A DNA stretch of 58,552 bases, from contig JBFGCA010000013.1 in the NCBI GenBank assembly GCA_041567315.1, forward strand, positions 1 through 58,552, written 5' to 3'. Below the pieces are notes generated by a model. The model saw only the letters and a list, made by a program, of their open reading frames with translations. It was not told the origin of the DNA and searched no databases. Numbering within the stretch: the first letter of the stretch is position 1; every line of letters starts with the position of its first letter. The position numbers and the translations under genes are program-made. Below, in pieces: positions 1-8,313 of this stretch. This DNA comes from JBFGCA01 sp041567315 (GTDB lineage: Bacteria; Acidobacteriota; Thermoanaerobaculia; Multivoradales; JAHEKO01).

Positions 1-445
1 CCGGCAGCGGCTTGGCCGCCACCAGCACGTCCCCAGGCCGAGGCCGCAGAGGCGTCGAGCCCGCCGCCGGCCGCGAGGCAGCCCGGAACCCGGGCGCCGC
101 GACCTCGACGTCGAGGTCGCCGATCGGCCCGCCATTGCGATTGTCGAGCACCAGCCACAGGCGGGCGGTCTCCTCGAAATGGACCGGGGCGCGGTCGAGG
201 TGCGCGTGGACTCGCAGCTCGGGCTTGGCCGGATCGCCGGCGCTGGCCCGCGGCAGAGCGGCCGACCGCTCCGGCGCCAGGAGGGTGTCTGCGGTGGCCT
301 TGAACAGCGCAAAGAGCAGCGCCGCCAGGACCGCCGCGCGGAGGATGTCCGGTCCGCGAGAGCGCAGCCACTCGGCCCACCGGCCGGGATCGCCCGGCCG
401 CGCTCGCTCCTCGCCTGCCGTCTGACCGGTCGCCAGGTCGTTCAA
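1..445 (-). CDS. Hypothetical membrane-anchored protein (3' end cut by window edge)
   Basis: The minus-strand frame stays open for about 148 codons from a TTG start at 445 to the window edge, so only the N-terminal part is present. The start codon shares two bases with the TGA stop of the upstream thioredoxin-like gene (TTGA), and a GGAGG lies about 7 bases before it; both support this start and translational coupling. The protein begins with a polar stretch (about 30 residues), has one hydrophobic segment (about 35-50) and continues as a Pro/Ala-rich extracytoplasmic region. I do not recognise a family. Membrane anchoring is inferred from the single hydrophobic stretch. Confidence 0.6.
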   Translation of the reverse strand, partial: MNDLATGQTAGEERARPGDPGRWAEWLRSRGPDILRAAVLAALLFALFKATADTLLAPERSAALPRASAGDPAKPELRVHAHLDRAPVHFEETARLWLVLDNRNGGPIGDLDVEVAAPGFRAASRPAAGSTPLRPRPGDVLVAAKPLP

Positions 446-2112
446 GGCGTGGCCTCCGGGCGCCTCCCTCCGGCGCCCGCGGCCTGCACGGCGGGCGGGG
501 CGAGGAAGGCCTCGCAGCGGGCGCGAAGGGAGTCGTCCCGGCTGGCGTCGAAGCCCGGGCAGGCCTGCTGGACGAGGCCGCGGAGGCGGTCGAGGACGGC
601 GGTCCGCTCGGCCGCGGGCCCCTCGGAGGCGGCCCAGTCACGGTAGGCCGACTCCAGCCGCTCGAGACGCTGGCGGTTGCGGTTGGCGAAGGCGTCGGGC
701 TGGGCGAGCAGCTCGCCCAGCACCTGGCGCGAGGCAGTCTCGACGGTGGCGGCGTCGCCGGGGTCCAGCTCGAGGACCTCGCGCAGGTAGCCCGAGCCCC
801 ACTGGAAGCGGGTGTAGGGGCCGCGGGCCTCCTCCCAGGCCCTGCGGAACCAGTCCAGCGCCTCCCGCGGCCGGCCCGCCTCCTTGTGGATCTCGCCCAG
901 CCAGGACATGTAGTAGTGGGGCTGCCGGGTGTCGGCCATGCGCTCGGCGAGGAGGGTCTCGGCCTCAGCCAGCAGCCCGGCGTCGGCGAGCAGCCCGGCC
1001 ATGGTGTTGAGCACCGCCTGCAGCTCGCCCTCGCCCAGTTCCTGGGCGCTCGCCCAGGCCACCCGCTGGCGCAGATGGGCGAGCAGCGCTTCGGGGAGGG
1101 GCGCCTCCTCGCCCTTCGCGAGGCGCTGGAGCGCCAGACGGGGCCGCAGCGCGCTCAGCCGGTCGGTGACCGACAGCGATTCGTCCTCCTCGGCGGCGGC
1201 CGCCGCCGCCAGCCAGGCGGCGACCAGCTCGGCGCGCCGAGGCGCGGGCTCCGGATAGAGCAGCTCGACGGTGTCGGCGGCCCCGTAGAACAGGAAGAAC
1301 AGGTTGGAGGCACGCTGTCGCGGCGCCGCCAGCAAGGCGCCGACCGCCTCGGCGAGGACGTCGCGCTCTTCGTCGGGGAGGGCAGCCGCGCCGCCGGCCG
1401 CCTCGTCGCCCGCGGTCCTGGCCAGGGCGTCCACGTAGAGCGCCAGGAACCGCGACCGCGTCACCGCCAGCTCCGGCGGGGTCTCCTCCCACAGCCGCCG
1501 GAACAGCTCCCGCCGGCGCTCGGGCTCGGGCGCCACCCGGTCGTCCTGGTCCCACGAGTGGAAGGCCAGGAGCTCGAGGTCGCGGGGCGCCGCGGCGGCC
1601 GGTCCGGCGGCCGTCACCGCCCCCAGCACCTCGCCCACCGGCCGCATCCGGTCGAGCGCCGCGTCCAGCACGCCGGTGTACTCCTCCACCGGGATGCCGC
1701 TCGTCATGCGCAGGATCTCCTCGCCCTCGGGGTCGAAGACGATCACCGTCGGATAGCCGACGGCGCCGAAGCGCTCACCCAGGCTCTGGGCGCGCTCGGT
1801 GTCGCCGTCGAGATAGAGGGCCACGAACCTGCGGCTGGCGGCGACGAACTCGGGGCGGCGGAAGACCTTCTCCCGCAGGTAGTGGCACGGCGGGCACCAC
1901 TCGGCGCCCCAGTAGAAGAACAGCGGCTTGCCCTCGGCCCGGGCGGTGGCGAAGGCGGCCTCGACGTCGCCCTTGAACCAGTCGATCCCGGCGCCGCCGG
2001 CGAGCGGGCCGGGACCGTCCTTCGAGTCGCCCTGCGGGCCCGTTCCGCAGCCGGCCAGCAGCGCCAGGGCGATCGCCGGCAGAAACCCGAGCTTCGTCAC
2101 TCCACGTCGCAT
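442..2112 (-). CDS. Thioredoxin-fold lipoprotein with C-terminal helical repeats
   Basis: A 556-residue predicted secreted lipoprotein. The N terminus has a short basic stretch, a hydrophobic core and a lipobox ending in Cys22 (LLAGC). A thioredoxin-like domain follows, with the redox motif CPPC at residues 73-76 and the usual cis-Pro region (VGYPTVIVFDPEG). This is the architecture of thiol:disulfide interchange or DsbD-gamma/DUF255-like proteins that act outside the cytoplasm. The remaining 400 or so residues are Ala/Leu/Glu-rich and look like helical TPR-type repeats. The start at 2112 has a good Shine-Dalgarno (GGGAGGAG), although the frame stays open further upstream. The next gene starts within its stop codon. 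The redox partner cannot be told from sequence. Confidence 0.8.
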   Translation of the reverse strand: MRRGVTKLGFLPAIALALLAGCGTGPQGDSKDGPGPLAGGAGIDWFKGDVEAAFATARAEGKPLFFYWGAEWCPPCHYLREKVFRRPEFVAASRRFVALYLDGDTERAQSLGERFGAVGYPTVIVFDPEGEEILRMTSGIPVEEYTGVLDAALDRMRPVGEVLGAVTAAGPAAAAPRDLELLAFHSWDQDDRVAPEPERRRELFRRLWEETPPELAVTRSRFLALYVDALARTAGDEAAGGAAALPDEERDVLAEAVGALLAAPRQRASNLFFLFYGAADTVELLYPEPAPRRAELVAAWLAAAAAAEEDESLSVTDRLSALRPRLALQRLAKGEEAPLPEALLAHLRQRVAWASAQELGEGELQAVLNTMAGLLADAGLLAEAETLLAERMADTRQPHYYMSWLGEIHKEAGRPREALDWFRRAWEEARGPYTRFQWGSGYLREVLELDPGDAATVETASRQVLGELLAQPDAFANRNRQRLERLESAYRDWAASEGPAAERTAVLDRLRGLVQQACPGFDASRDDSLRARCEAFLAPPAVQAAGAGGRRPEATP

Positions 2113-2416
2113 CTGCCGCTCCTCCCGAATCGTCGGCGGCCACCCAGGCGACGCCCGCCGGTGCCGTCCGGCCGCGCCCGAGCATACGGCACCGCCGCCT
2201 GATAGGATGCCCGGGCCCGCCGATCCACGCCGTGCGCCGACGCCGCTGGCATCGCTCTCTCGACCACGCCCCGGCTGGTAGACTGCCGCCGCCCGGCGGC
2301 TGCGACGACGCGGCCGGGCGCCGGGCTCACCCGAAAACCAGACCGCACCCGGGCGGCCGGCCACGACGCGCCGGCACCGCCCGCTTGACGACCCCCCAGA
2401 TCCCAGGAGGCTGTTC
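2113..2416. other. Divergent intergenic region, no gene seen
   Basis: These 304 bases separate the divergently transcribed thioredoxin-like lipoprotein gene and the acetyltransferase gene, so both promoters should lie here. The only sites I can support are the ribosome binding sites at each end (GGGAGGAG before 2112 on the minus strand, AGGAGG before 2417 on the plus strand). Frames that run through it are GC-driven and give low-complexity Arg/Gly/Pro peptides. Confidence 0.5.
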
Positions 2417-2953
2417 ATGCCGGATCGATTCCCCATGGAGGCGGTGCTGCGCAACGGCAAGCGCGTCCTGATCCGCCCCTTCACCCAGAGCGACACCACC
2501 GACCTCTACTCCTTCTTCCAGCGGCTCCCCGCCCAGCTGCGGCGCTTCGCCTGGGACAACATCGACGACCGCGGCCTGGTCGAGACCTGGGGCCGCAACA
2601 TCGACTACGACAAGGTGCTGCCGCTGATCGCCATCAACGGCCAGCGGCTGGTGGCGGACGCCACCCTGCACCGCCGCGAGCGCGGGCCGCTACGGCTGGT
2701 GGGGCGGGTCAAGTGGCTGATCGACCCCGACTACCGCGGACAGGGGCTGGGGACGACCCTGGTCAACAGCTTCATCTCGATCGCCCGCAAACAGGGGCTG
2801 CGCCACTTGACCTGCATGCCGATAGCCGAGCTCGAGGAGGACGCCATCCGCACCCTCGAGGGCCTGGGGTTCGAGAGCTACCCGATCCGCGGCTACGGCA
2901 CCGACCCCGACGGCCGGCAGTACGACATGGTCAAGCTGGTGCTGAAGCTCTAG
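2417..2953 (+). CDS. GNAT-family N-acetyltransferase
   Basis: A 178-residue single-domain GNAT protein, the usual length for the family. The acetyl-CoA binding motif A is clear: RGQGLGT at residues 107-113, preceded by the VKWLIDPDYRG strand-loop. GNAT enzymes transfer an acyl group from acyl-CoA to an amine; the substrate here is unknown. The start is supported by AGGAGG seven bases upstream. The C-terminal sequence (GFESYPIRGYGTDPDGR) resembles GNAT domains fused to protein acetyltransferases of the Pat type, but no fused nucleotide-binding domain is present. The gene stands alone, convergent with the ferredoxin gene only 6 bases away. Confidence 0.85.
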   Translation: MPDRFPMEAVLRNGKRVLIRPFTQSDTTDLYSFFQRLPAQLRRFAWDNIDDRGLVETWGRNIDYDKVLPLIAINGQRLVADATLHRRERGPLRLVGRVKWLIDPDYRGQGLGTTLVNSFISIARKQGLRHLTCMPIAELEEDAIRTLEGLGFESYPIRGYGTDPDGRQYDMVKLVLKL

Positions 2954-2959
2954 CCGCGC

Positions 2960-3277
2960 TCAGGGATTGACGATCACGTTGCCCGGCTTGCGGGGCGGAT
3001 CGTCGCGCGGACGCACCTCGACTGGCTCGTTGTCCTTCCACTCGGGGGACAGCTTGGCGTTGATCTCGGCCCACTCGGGGTCCTCGTCCTCGGTCTCCAC
3101 GATGGCGTCGATGGGGCAGGCCGGCTTGCACAGGCTGCAGTCGATGCACAGCTCCGGGTCGATGACCATGAAGACCTCGCCGTTGTACTCGCCCGGGTAG
3201 ATGCAGTCCACCGGGCACGGCTCGACGCAGTCCGCATAGCGCTCGCCGAGGCACTTCTCCGTGATCACGTAAGACAT
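2960..3277 (-). CDS. fdxA: 7Fe ferredoxin, [3Fe-4S][4Fe-4S] type
   Basis: A 105-residue soluble electron carrier. Cysteines at 9, 17, 21, 25, 44, 47, 50 and 54 match the FdxA pattern. By homology Cys9, Cys17 and Cys54 would hold the [3Fe-4S] cluster, and Cys21, Cys44, Cys47 and Cys50 the [4Fe-4S] cluster. The residue equivalent to Cys11 of the Azotobacter protein is Glu here, which fits a 3Fe rather than a 4Fe site. The acidic C-terminal tail (about residues 60-105) is longer than in the smallest ferredoxins and typical for the 7Fe class. The start at 3277 has a strong AAGGAGG upstream. The gene is monocistronic and divergent from the DUF1499 gene. Confidence 0.9.
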   Translation of the reverse strand: MSYVITEKCLGERYADCVEPCPVDCIYPGEYNGEVFMVIDPELCIDCSLCKPACPIDAIVETEDEDPEWAEINAKLSPEWKDNEPVEVRPRDDPPRKPGNVIVNP

Positions 3278-3419
3278 CGTCGGTCTTCCCCCTCCTTGGT
3301 CGATGCCGCAGCGGCCGGGCGGCCTCCGCCGCCGGCCGCGGTTTGTCAACAGCCGGCGCGAGTCTACCGGCGCCGGCGCCGGGTGGCAAATCCCGTCGTC
3401 CCGTAGGATGCGGGCTCCG

Positions 3420-3890
3420 ATGTCGGTCTCCGGTTGGCTCCTGGTCGTGGCGGCGGGTCTGTTAGTGGCCGTCACCGTGCTGTTCGCGGTGCGCAGCGCC
3501 ACCACCCGGCGGCCCCCCCACCTGGACGCCGGTCTCGACGCGGGAAGCCACGAGCTTCCCGCCTGCCCGGCCTCCCCGAACTGCGTCAGCAGCCTGGCGG
3601 CGGACCGCCGGCACCGGGTGCGGCCGCTGCCCCTCGATCGGCCGGCGGCGGCGGCGGTGGCCCGGCTGCGCGCCGCCCTCGAGACGATGCCGCGGACGCG
3701 GGTGGTGACGGCCGGCGGAGGTTACCTGCACGCCGAGTGCACCAGCCTGGTCTTCCGCTTTGTCGACGACCTCGAGCTGCTGGTGGACGAGCCGGCCGGG
3801 GTCGTCCAGGTGCGCTCGGCGTCACGCACCGGTCACTCCGACCTGGGCGCCAACCGCCGCCGGGTCGAGGCGCTGCGGGCGCGGCTCTAG
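3420..3890 (+). CDS. DUF1499 family membrane-anchored protein
   Basis: A 156-residue protein with an N-terminal hydrophobic helix (about residues 4-24) followed by a DUF1499 domain. Family hallmarks are visible: CPASPNCVSS near residue 50, YLHAECTS, FRFVDDLELL and a C-terminal SASRTGHSDLGANRRRVE. The biochemical function of DUF1499 is not known. The start was chosen at 3420; an in-frame ATG at 3408 is an alternative, and neither has a clear ribosome binding site. The TAG stop at 3888-3890 coincides with the first three bases of a long palindromic element. Confidence 0.8.
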   Translation: MSVSGWLLVVAAGLLVAVTVLFAVRSATTRRPPHLDAGLDAGSHELPACPASPNCVSSLAADRRHRVRPLPLDRPAAAAVARLRAALETMPRTRVVTAGGGYLHAECTSLVFRFVDDLELLVDEPAGVVQVRSASRTGHSDLGANRRRVEALRARL

Positions 3891-4070
3891 CCTGTACTTC
3901 TCACCGGGTCGCTCGGCGAGCGGGCGCAGGCGCCTGAAGATGCGGGGCTTACCGACAAAGGGCACCACAGGCGTACTCGAAGTACGTCGAGGATGCCCGA
4001 CCGAGGGAAGTCCCGCAGATTCAGGTGCATCCGCCCGCGCAGCAGCGATTCCGGTGAGAAGTGCAGGCTA
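3888..4070. repeat. Long imperfect palindrome between convergent genes
   Basis: This 183-bp element has 20-bp outer arms (3888-3907 and 4051-4070) that pair at 19 of 20 positions. A second arm pair (about 3920-3950 with 4008-4040) also pairs with a few mismatches. The centre holds a perfect 6-bp hairpin, CGTACT-CGA-AGTACG (3972-3986), then TCGAGG and CGACCGAGG. As RNA it would fold into one long rod from either strand. It fills the whole gap between two convergent genes, and each outer arm begins with the TAG stop of its flanking gene. A relative with the same layout and loop motif lies at 41793-41954. It could act as a bidirectional terminator or mRNA 3'-end stabiliser; this is inferred. Confidence 0.85.
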
Positions 4071-5951
4071 GTCGCGCGGGTAGGGGCCGCCCGGGCGGGG
4101 AATCGGCGGGGCGGCGCCGGGCGAACCGGCCGCCGCCGGCGCCGCCACCGGCACCGCCGCCAGCTCCTCGCCGGGATTGACGAAGCGGTCGCGCTCCCGG
4201 CGGTACTGCTTCTCGTAAAGCTCGCGGTAGCGCCCGCCCGCCGCCAGTAGCTGGCGGTGGGTGCCGCTCTCGACGATCCGCCCGCGCTCCATCACCAGGA
4301 TCTGGTCGGCGTTGCGAACGGTCGACAGCCGGTGGGCGATGACGAACGAGGTGCGGCCGCGCTTGAGCGCCGCCAGACCCTCCTGGATCAGCGCCTCGTT
4401 CTCGCTGTCGAGGCTGGAGGTGGCCTCGTCGAGGATCAGGATGCGCGGGTCGGAGAGGATCGCCCGCGCGATCGACACCCGCTGGCGCTGGCCGCCGGAG
4501 AGCTTGACGCCGCGCTCGCCGATCACCGTCTCGTAGCCGTCGGGAAAGCCGTCCACGAACTCGTCGCAGCGCGCCAGCCGGCCGGCGGCGGCGATCTGCT
4601 CGGGGGTCGCCCCGCGCAGCCCGTAGGCGACGTTGTCGGCGATGGTGCCGTCGAACAGGAAGTCGTCCTGGAGGACCACCGCCAGCTGCGAGCGGTAGTC
4701 GTGGAGGCGGACCGTCGCCAGGTCCTGGCCGTCGACCAGCACGCGCCCGGTCCTGGGCCGCCGGAAGGCCATCACCAGACTGATCAGGGTGCTCTTGCCG
4801 GCACCGCTCGGCCCGACCAGCGCGGTGGTGCTGCCGGCCGGGGCAAGGAAGCTCACCTCCTCGAGCACCGGCTTGCCCTCCTGGTACTCGAAGCTCACGT
4901 TGTCGAAGACCACCTCGCCGTCGATCTTGCCGAGCGGCCGGCGCTCGCGGTCCTCCTCCTCCTCGGTGACCCGGGAGAGCACCTCGCGGATGCGGTCGAG
5001 CCCGGCGAAGGCCTCGGTGATCTGGGTGCCGATGCTGCTCATCTGCACCAGAGGCGCGACCAGCAACCCGACGAAGACCACGAACATGAAGATGTCGCCG
5101 ACCGTCATCCGCCCGGCCAGCACCTCGCGCGCCCCGGCGATGCTCATCACCACCCCGACCAGGCCGAAGACCAGGCTGGAGAGGCTGGTGATGGTCGAGA
5201 TGCCGACCATCGAACGGGTGATGTTGCGCAGCAGCTGGTGGATCCCGCGGGTGAAGATCCGCTCCTCGCGCCGCTCGGCGGTGTAGGCTTTGACCACCCG
5301 GATGCCGCCCAGGGTCTCGTTGAGCCGCCCGGTGAGGTCGGCGGTCAGCTTGCCGCGCTCGCGGAACACCGGCCGCAGGCGGCTGAACCCCACCGCCATC
5401 ACCGCCGCAAAGACCACCAGCAGCACCAGGGTCAGCAGGGTGAGCCGCCAGTTGAGCCACAGCAGCACCGCCAGCGCCACCAGCGCCGTGACGCTGCCGC
5501 CCAGCAGCTGGACGAAGCCGGTGCCCACCAGGTTGCGGATCCCCTCGGCGTCGTTGAGGATCCGCGAGATCAGCTCACCGGTCTTGTTCTCCTCGAAGAA
5601 GCGCACCGGCAGCCGCCCGATGTGGCGCTGCACCTTGCGCCGCAGCTCGGAGATCGAGCGCTGCCCGGCCACCCCCAGCAGCACCGTCAGCCCCAGCGAG
5701 GTCGCCGCCTGGACCAGGGTGGCGGTCCCCGCCGCCAGCCCGATCCACCACAGCAGCTCCACCCGCCGGTTGCCGATCACCTCGTCGATCAGGAACTTGG
5801 TGGTCGCCGGCAGCACCATCCCCGACAGGCGGCTCACCACCAGCAGCACGAACCCCACCACCAGCCGCCGCCGCCGCGCCCACAGCAGCTCCCGCGACTC
5901 CCGCCACACCGCCCCCCAGGTGACCTTCCGCTTGCCCTGCTCCTCCGCCAT
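4068..5951 (-). CDS. ABC exporter, fused permease-ATPase half-transporter
   Basis: A 627-residue type IV ABC exporter. The first 310 or so residues form a six-helix ABC transmembrane domain. The ATPase domain carries Walker A GPSGAGKST, the Q-loop region VVLQDD, signature LSGGQRQ, Walker B ILILDEATS and the H-loop IAHRLST. Half-transporters like this work as dimers to export lipids, peptides or drugs (MsbA/LmrA type). The C terminus has a Pro/Ala/Gly-rich tail of about 40 residues beyond the ATPase. The start at 5951 is 8 bases after the M23 peptidase gene, making it the last gene of a six-gene minus-strand operon. The substrate is unknown; the neighbouring cell-wall hydrolase and ligase genes hint at an envelope role. 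Confidence 0.9.
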   Translation of the reverse strand: MAEEQGKRKVTWGAVWRESRELLWARRRRLVVGFVLLVVSRLSGMVLPATTKFLIDEVIGNRRVELLWWIGLAAGTATLVQAATSLGLTVLLGVAGQRSISELRRKVQRHIGRLPVRFFEENKTGELISRILNDAEGIRNLVGTGFVQLLGGSVTALVALAVLLWLNWRLTLLTLVLLVVFAAVMAVGFSRLRPVFRERGKLTADLTGRLNETLGGIRVVKAYTAERREERIFTRGIHQLLRNITRSMVGISTITSLSSLVFGLVGVVMSIAGAREVLAGRMTVGDIFMFVVFVGLLVAPLVQMSSIGTQITEAFAGLDRIREVLSRVTEEEEDRERRPLGKIDGEVVFDNVSFEYQEGKPVLEEVSFLAPAGSTTALVGPSGAGKSTLISLVMAFRRPRTGRVLVDGQDLATVRLHDYRSQLAVVLQDDFLFDGTIADNVAYGLRGATPEQIAAAGRLARCDEFVDGFPDGYETVIGERGVKLSGGQRQRVSIARAILSDPRILILDEATSSLDSENEALIQEGLAALKRGRTSFVIAHRLSTVRNADQILVMERGRIVESGTHRQLLAAGGRYRELYEKQYRRERDRFVNPGEELAAVPVAAPAAAGSPGAAPPIPRPGGPYPRD

Positions 5952-5959
5952 CGCGCGTC

Positions 5960-7363
5960 TCAGGGACTGAAGGGCAGGGCGGGGCCGAGCTTGGCGGCGA
6001 TGCGGTCGCGGATCCAGCGCGGGTCCCACCATTCGACGGGGTCGACCGGGAGGCCGTGGAGGAGGAGGGTGAAGTGGAGGTGGTCGCCGCCGGCGAGGCC
6101 GGTCTCGCCGGTGCGGCCGAGGGACTGGCCGCGCTCGACGACGTCCCCGGGGGCCACTTCGATGGCCGAGAGGTGGCCGTAGAGGCTCATCAGGCCGTAG
6201 CCGTGGTCGAGGACGACGGCGTTGCCGTAGATCCCCAGGTATCGGGCCAGGGCCACCACGCCGCGGTTGGCGGCCGGCACCGGCGCCCGGCGCACCGAGG
6301 CGAGATCGAAGCCGAGGTGGACCTGGCGATCGACCTCGCGGCCGGCGTAGAAGTAGGTCCGGCGGTCGGCGAAGGCCGACATCACCTGACCGCGGGGCAG
6401 GGCCAGGAACGGCTGGCGCCACAGGAACTCGGGCCGCGAGCCGGCGGCCAGCTCGATGAGCGTCCGGTCGTTGGAGCGCCGCAGCTCGCCGTTGATCTGC
6501 AGGTAGTTCTCGAGCAGCCCGCCGCGGTCCTCGAGCTCCGGGGTGGCCGCCCGGATCGCCGGCACCACCCGCTCGAGGAAAGCGTCCGCGAGCTCGATCC
6601 GGTCGTCCGAGGGCGGCCGCGGCAGCAGCCGGTCGACGAAATCGCGATGGGTGCGGTTCTCGACCTCGTCCTCGGCCAGCAGGCGGATCGCCTGGCGGTC
6701 GTCGACGTCCCAGGGGACCCCGAAGAGAGCGAAGTGATCGCCGTCCTGCCCACCGGGGAGGGGGAAGCCCGGAAAGAACCGGTCCCCGGCCTCGACCCCG
6801 TGCCGCGCCGCGCTGGGGCCGGTCCGGTAGACCACCACACCGCAGCCGCCCTGGGCGACGTTGTGGACCTGCGAGCGCAGCTCGAGATCGGGCGGTACCA
6901 GCCGCACCGGCAGAGTCAGCTCCACCACCCGGGGGGCGGGGTGGCGCAACCAGCTCGGGGCCGGCCAGGCCGACGCCCGCACCACGGCCTCGCCGCCGAC
7001 GAGCCCCTCGACCGTCTCGCTGCCGGCCTCGACCAGGACCTCGTCGCGGGCGGTTCGCGGCCCGCCGAGCTGCCAGGGGGCCAGGGGGCGGTGCCGGCGC
7101 TCCGCCAGGGTGGTCGTCCGCTCGCCCTGGACGAGCTCGACCTGCAAGCGGCCGAGGCCGCGCGAGGGCTCCTCGAACGACACCCGGATCGGCGTCCGGC
7201 GGCCGATGCCGGGCAGTCCGGGCTCGATGGTGATCTCGGGCGGCGGTCCCACCCGCAGCGCGACCACGGCGGCGGCCGCCACCAGGGCCAGTCCCACCAC
7301 CCACGCCAGCCGGCTGCCGCCGCGCCGCCGCCGTCGCTCCGGTGGCTCCAGCCCGTTTCTCAT
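5960..7363 (-). CDS. M23-family (LytM-type) metallopeptidase, membrane anchored
   Basis: A 467-residue protein with a basic cytoplasmic N terminus, one transmembrane helix (about 21-40) and a periplasmic region ending in an M23 peptidase domain. The zinc-binding layout is intact: HLGFDLAS (His and Asp ligands), the strand VVLDHGYGLMSLYGHLS and the HLHF motif. M23 enzymes cut peptide cross-links in peptidoglycan. The long middle part (about 50-340) is a beta-rich region of unknown fold that may regulate or position the catalytic domain. The gene starts 11 bases after the ATP-grasp ligase gene and ends 8 bases before the ABC exporter gene. Confidence 0.85.
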   Translation of the reverse strand: MRNGLEPPERRRRRGGSRLAWVVGLALVAAAAVVALRVGPPPEITIEPGLPGIGRRTPIRVSFEEPSRGLGRLQVELVQGERTTTLAERRHRPLAPWQLGGPRTARDEVLVEAGSETVEGLVGGEAVVRASAWPAPSWLRHPAPRVVELTLPVRLVPPDLELRSQVHNVAQGGCGVVVYRTGPSAARHGVEAGDRFFPGFPLPGGQDGDHFALFGVPWDVDDRQAIRLLAEDEVENRTHRDFVDRLLPRPPSDDRIELADAFLERVVPAIRAATPELEDRGGLLENYLQINGELRRSNDRTLIELAAGSRPEFLWRQPFLALPRGQVMSAFADRRTYFYAGREVDRQVHLGFDLASVRRAPVPAANRGVVALARYLGIYGNAVVLDHGYGLMSLYGHLSAIEVAPGDVVERGQSLGRTGETGLAGGDHLHFTLLLHGLPVDPVEWWDPRWIRDRIAAKLGPALPFSP

Positions 7364-7374
7364 GGCGGCCGAGG

Positions 7375-8313
7375 TTACCCCAGGGCGAACCGCCGCCGGG
7401 CGAAGGCGACCCGCTCGGCGAGCGGCGCCTGCGGGTCGCCGTCGCGCTCCACCTCGCGGAGCCGCAGCAGCAGGCCCTGGCGGTTGGCGATCTGGATGTT
7501 GAGCCCCGGCCGGGCGTTGAGCTCCAGGATCAGCGGCCCGCGATCGCGGTCGAGGACCACGTCCACCCCCAGGTAGCCGAGACCGGTGATCTCGTAGCAG
7601 CGCGCCGCCAGCTCCAGGATCCGCTCCCAGGCCGCGATGCGCAGCCCGGCCACCGGCTCGCCGGTGTCGGGGTGCTCGGCCAGCGGCTCGTTGCCCTGCA
7701 CGCCGCCCACCGTGGTGCCGGTGGCGATGTCGAGCCCGACGCCGATCGCCCCCTGGTGGAGGTTGGCCTTGCCGTCGGAGCGCCGGGTCGGCAGCCGCAC
7801 CATGCCCATCACCGGGTAGCCCCGGAAGACGATGACCCGGACGTCGGGCACCCCCTGGAAGGAGACCTTCTCGAACAGCGGATCGGAGCGCACCATGTAC
7901 TCGATCATCGCCCGGTCGCGCTGGCCGGCCAGGCTGTAGAGCCCGCTGAGCACGTTGCTGACGTGGTGCTCGAGCTCGCTCGAGTCGAGCAGATCGCCGC
8001 TCACCTTGCGGTAGAGGCGGCCGCGGCGGCCCGCGATCACCAGGATGCCGTTGCCGCCGCTGCCGTGGGCCGGCTTGACGACGAAGGCCTCGCGGCCGTC
8101 GACCACCCTCTCCAGGTCGTGCACCCCGTGCTGGGTGGTGATCACCCCGTAGAGCTCCGGCACCGCCATCCCCGCCGCCAGCGCCAGCTTCTTGGTGCGC
8201 AGCTTGTCGTCGACCAGCGGATAGAACCGGCGGGGATTGAGCAGGCTGATGTAGTCGGCGTTGCGGCGGTTGACGCCGAGCACGCCGCGGTCGGCCAGCC
8301 GTCTGGCGAGCAT
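7375..8313 (-). CDS. RimK-related ATP-grasp amidoligase
   Basis: A 312-residue ATP-grasp enzyme of the alpha-L-glutamate ligase-related group. Visible hallmarks are the ATP-binding lysine strand FVVKPAHGSGGNGILV, the central IEYMV and VRVIVFRG strands, and the metal-binding end LILELNARPGLNIQIANRQG. Such enzymes join an amino acid to a carboxylate with ATP hydrolysis. Its ATG shares one base with the stop of the 7TM-transglutaminase-like gene (TGATG), so the two should be coupled. The trio ligase, 7TM protein and retropepsin-like protein is a known conserved gene neighbourhood (Iyer, Aravind and co-workers), proposed to make and remove a peptide tag. The actual substrate is unknown. Confidence 0.85.
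   Translation of the reverse strand: MLARRLADRGVLGVNRRNADYISLLNPRRFYPLVDDKLRTKKLALAAGMAVPELYGVITTQHGVHDLERVVDGREAFVVKPAHGSGGNGILVIAGRRGRLYRKVSGDLLDSSELEHHVSNVLSGLYSLAGQRDRAMIEYMVRSDPLFEKVSFQGVPDVRVIVFRGYPVMGMVRLPTRRSDGKANLHQGAIGVGLDIATGTTVGGVQGNEPLAEHPDTGEPVAGLRIAAWERILELAARCYEITGLGYLGVDVVLDRDRGPLILELNARPGLNIQIANRQGLLLRLREVERDGDPQAPLAERVAFARRRFALG

Noticed and set aside
4257..6182. Long plus-strand open frame opposite the ABC exporter
   Set aside because: It is antisense to a gene with all ABC motifs; its own peptide is low-complexity and unlike any family.
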